Part shown: one piece after another, positions 5,927 through 6,679 of the stretch
Numbering within the stretch: the stretch's first letter is position 1
Layout: each line of letters opens with the position of its first letter
Source of the DNA: a bacterium
GTDB lineage: Bacteria > Desulfobacterota > Binatia > UBA12015
Direction: 5' to 3'
Assembly (NCBI GenBank): GCA_029976905.1
Contig: JAPOLW010000210.1
Coordinates: forward strand, 1 to 6,679
Length of the DNA stretch: 6,679 nt
Program-made: the position numbers and the translations under genes
The notes under the pieces: generated by a model
What the model was told of the DNA's origin: nothing
The model's database searches: none
The model's input: only the letters and a program-made list of their open reading frames with translations

Positions 5927-6679
5927 CCGCGCACCGGAACCCCGTGGTCGCGCAGATACTCCTTGCAATGCGCAATCGAGTACTCCTCGTAGTGGAAGAT
6001 CGATGCCGCCAGAACGGCGCTCGCGTGCCCCTGCGCCAGGGCCTCGTAGAGGTGCGCCACCGTGCCGGCACCGCCCGACGCGATCACCGGAACGCCGACG
6101 GCGTCGGCCACCGCGCGTGTCAATTCCAGATCGTAGCCGTCCCGCGTCCCATCGCAGTCCATGCTGGTGAGCAGGACCTCCCCGGCCCCTCGGTCGGTGA
6201 GCCTTCGGGCCCATTCGACCGCGTCGAGGCCGGTGGGCCGACGGCCTCCGTGCGTGTAGACCTCCCAGCGATCTTCACCCGCCACCCGCTTGGCATCGAT
6301 CGCAACGACGATGCATTGGGTCCCAAAGCGCTCGGCGCCCCGCGTGACGAGTTCCGGCTCGGAAACGGCAGCGGTATTGATCGAGACCTTGTCCGCTCCT
6401 GCGCGCAACAGGGTGCGGATGTCGTCTTCGGTGCGTACGCCCCCTCCGACCGTGAGCGGCATGAAGCACTGCTCGGCGGTCGCGCGCACGATGTCGAGCA
6501 GAATGCCGCGTTCCTCGTGCGACGCGGTGATGTCGAGAAAACAGAGTTCGTCGGCCCCTTCGCGATCGTAGCGCTTGGCGACCTCGACCGGATCGCCGGC
6601 GTCGCGCAGTCCGACGAAGCCGATGCCCTTGCCCACGCGGCCGGCCTTCACGTCGAGGCAGGGAATGATGCGTCGAGCC
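5923..6679 (-). CDS. hisF: Imidazole glycerol phosphate synthase cyclase subunit, N-terminus cut by the window edge
   Basis: HisF is the (beta/alpha)8-barrel subunit that, with ammonia from HisH, converts PRFAR to imidazole glycerol phosphate and AICAR, linking histidine and purine synthesis. The frame is open from the window edge and reads ARRIIPCLDVKAGRVGKG. If the first visible Ala is residue 3, as in the canonical MLAKRIIPCLDV start, the catalytic Asp11 and Asp130 (VVAIDAK) both fall in place. The full length would then be 253, equal to T. maritima HisF, and only about two codons are missing. The GTG at 6651 encodes Val12 and is not a start. Other family motifs: GDPVEVAKRY, FLDITAS, LTVGGGVRTEDDI, DKVSINTAAV, and VPVIASGGAG. 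It looks like the true histidine enzyme, not the HisF2 variant found in amidino-sugar loci. Its TGA overlaps the ATG of the CDF transporter gene. Upstream genes, probably hisA or hisH, would lie outside the window. Confidence 0.96.
   Translation of the reverse strand, partial: ARRIIPCLDVKAGRVGKGIGFVGLRDAGDPVEVAKRYDREGADELCFLDITASHEERGILLDIVRATAEQCFMPLTVGGGVRTEDDIRTLLRAGADKVSINTAAVSEPELVTRGAERFGTQCIVVAIDAKRVAGEDRWEVYTHGGRRPTGLDAVEWARRLTDRGAGEVLLTSMDCDGTRDGYDLELTRAVADAVGVPVIASGGAGTVAHLYEALAQGHASAVLAASIFHYEEYSIAHCKEYLRDHGVPVRG

Noticed and set aside
4487..5992. Plus-strand open frame of 501 codons opposite CDF and the first ligase
   Set aside because: Charged, low-complexity translation antisense to conserved genes; no motif or ribosome site supports it.
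5927..6214. N-terminal extension of the CDF transporter (96 residues)
   Set aside because: It overlaps hisF in another frame and is Arg-rich. The conserved CDF sequence starts soon after the ATG at 5926.
6649..6651. GTG as a possible start of hisF
   Set aside because: The frame continues upstream with ARRIIPCLD, including the catalytic Asp11, so this GTG is an internal valine codon and the real start is just outside the window.
5923..6679. HisF2-type subunit of an amidino-sugar (surface polysaccharide) pathway, suggested by the nearby CapK-like genes
   Set aside because: The protein keeps the canonical histidine-pathway motifs (PCLDV, GDPVEVAKRY, VVAIDAK) throughout, and no HisH2 or WbpG-like gene is in the window.

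Overview
The window is GC-rich bacterial chromosome, roughly two-thirds G+C by eye, and densely coded. It holds seven protein genes in two convergent blocks. I see no tRNA, rRNA, CRISPR array, insertion sequence, phage gene or long repeat. The base composition and the proteobacterial look of the proteins (notably a riboflavin synthase that aligns residue-for-residue with the E. coli enzyme around its active site) suggest a GC-rich Gram-negative, proteobacterium-like organism. The sequence alone does not allow a firmer taxonomic placement.

Left block, plus strand: the 3' part of a nitroreductase-family flavoprotein gene (cut by the window edge), then thioredoxin reductase (trxB) and riboflavin synthase alpha chain (ribE). 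A short GC-rich hairpin sits just after the nitroreductase stop, and trxB has its own Shine-Dalgarno sequence. ribE follows trxB by 37 bases but lacks a ribosome site. Instead it has a promoter-like TGCTAGAAT placed so that a transcript would begin at or next to its ATG. All three proteins bind or make flavins.

Right block, minus strand, read from the right edge leftwards: hisF (only about the first two codons lie outside the window), a cation diffusion facilitator (CDF) metal transporter whose ATG overlaps the hisF stop by four bases, and, after 44 bases, two adenylate-forming enzymes of the PaaK/CapK family. The second of these again overlaps the first by four bases. The first has a GCTAGAGTC promoter-like element six bases before its ATG, the same arrangement as ribE. 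The two blocks meet tail-to-tail at about 2188-2235.

Most of the content is recognisable housekeeping. The part with least explanation is the translationally coupled pair of divergent PaaK/CapK-like ligases, joined to a metal transporter with a cysteine-rich tail and an altered metal-site motif. I can support the family assignments but not the substrates, and I do not see a clearly new defence, mobile or regulatory system.
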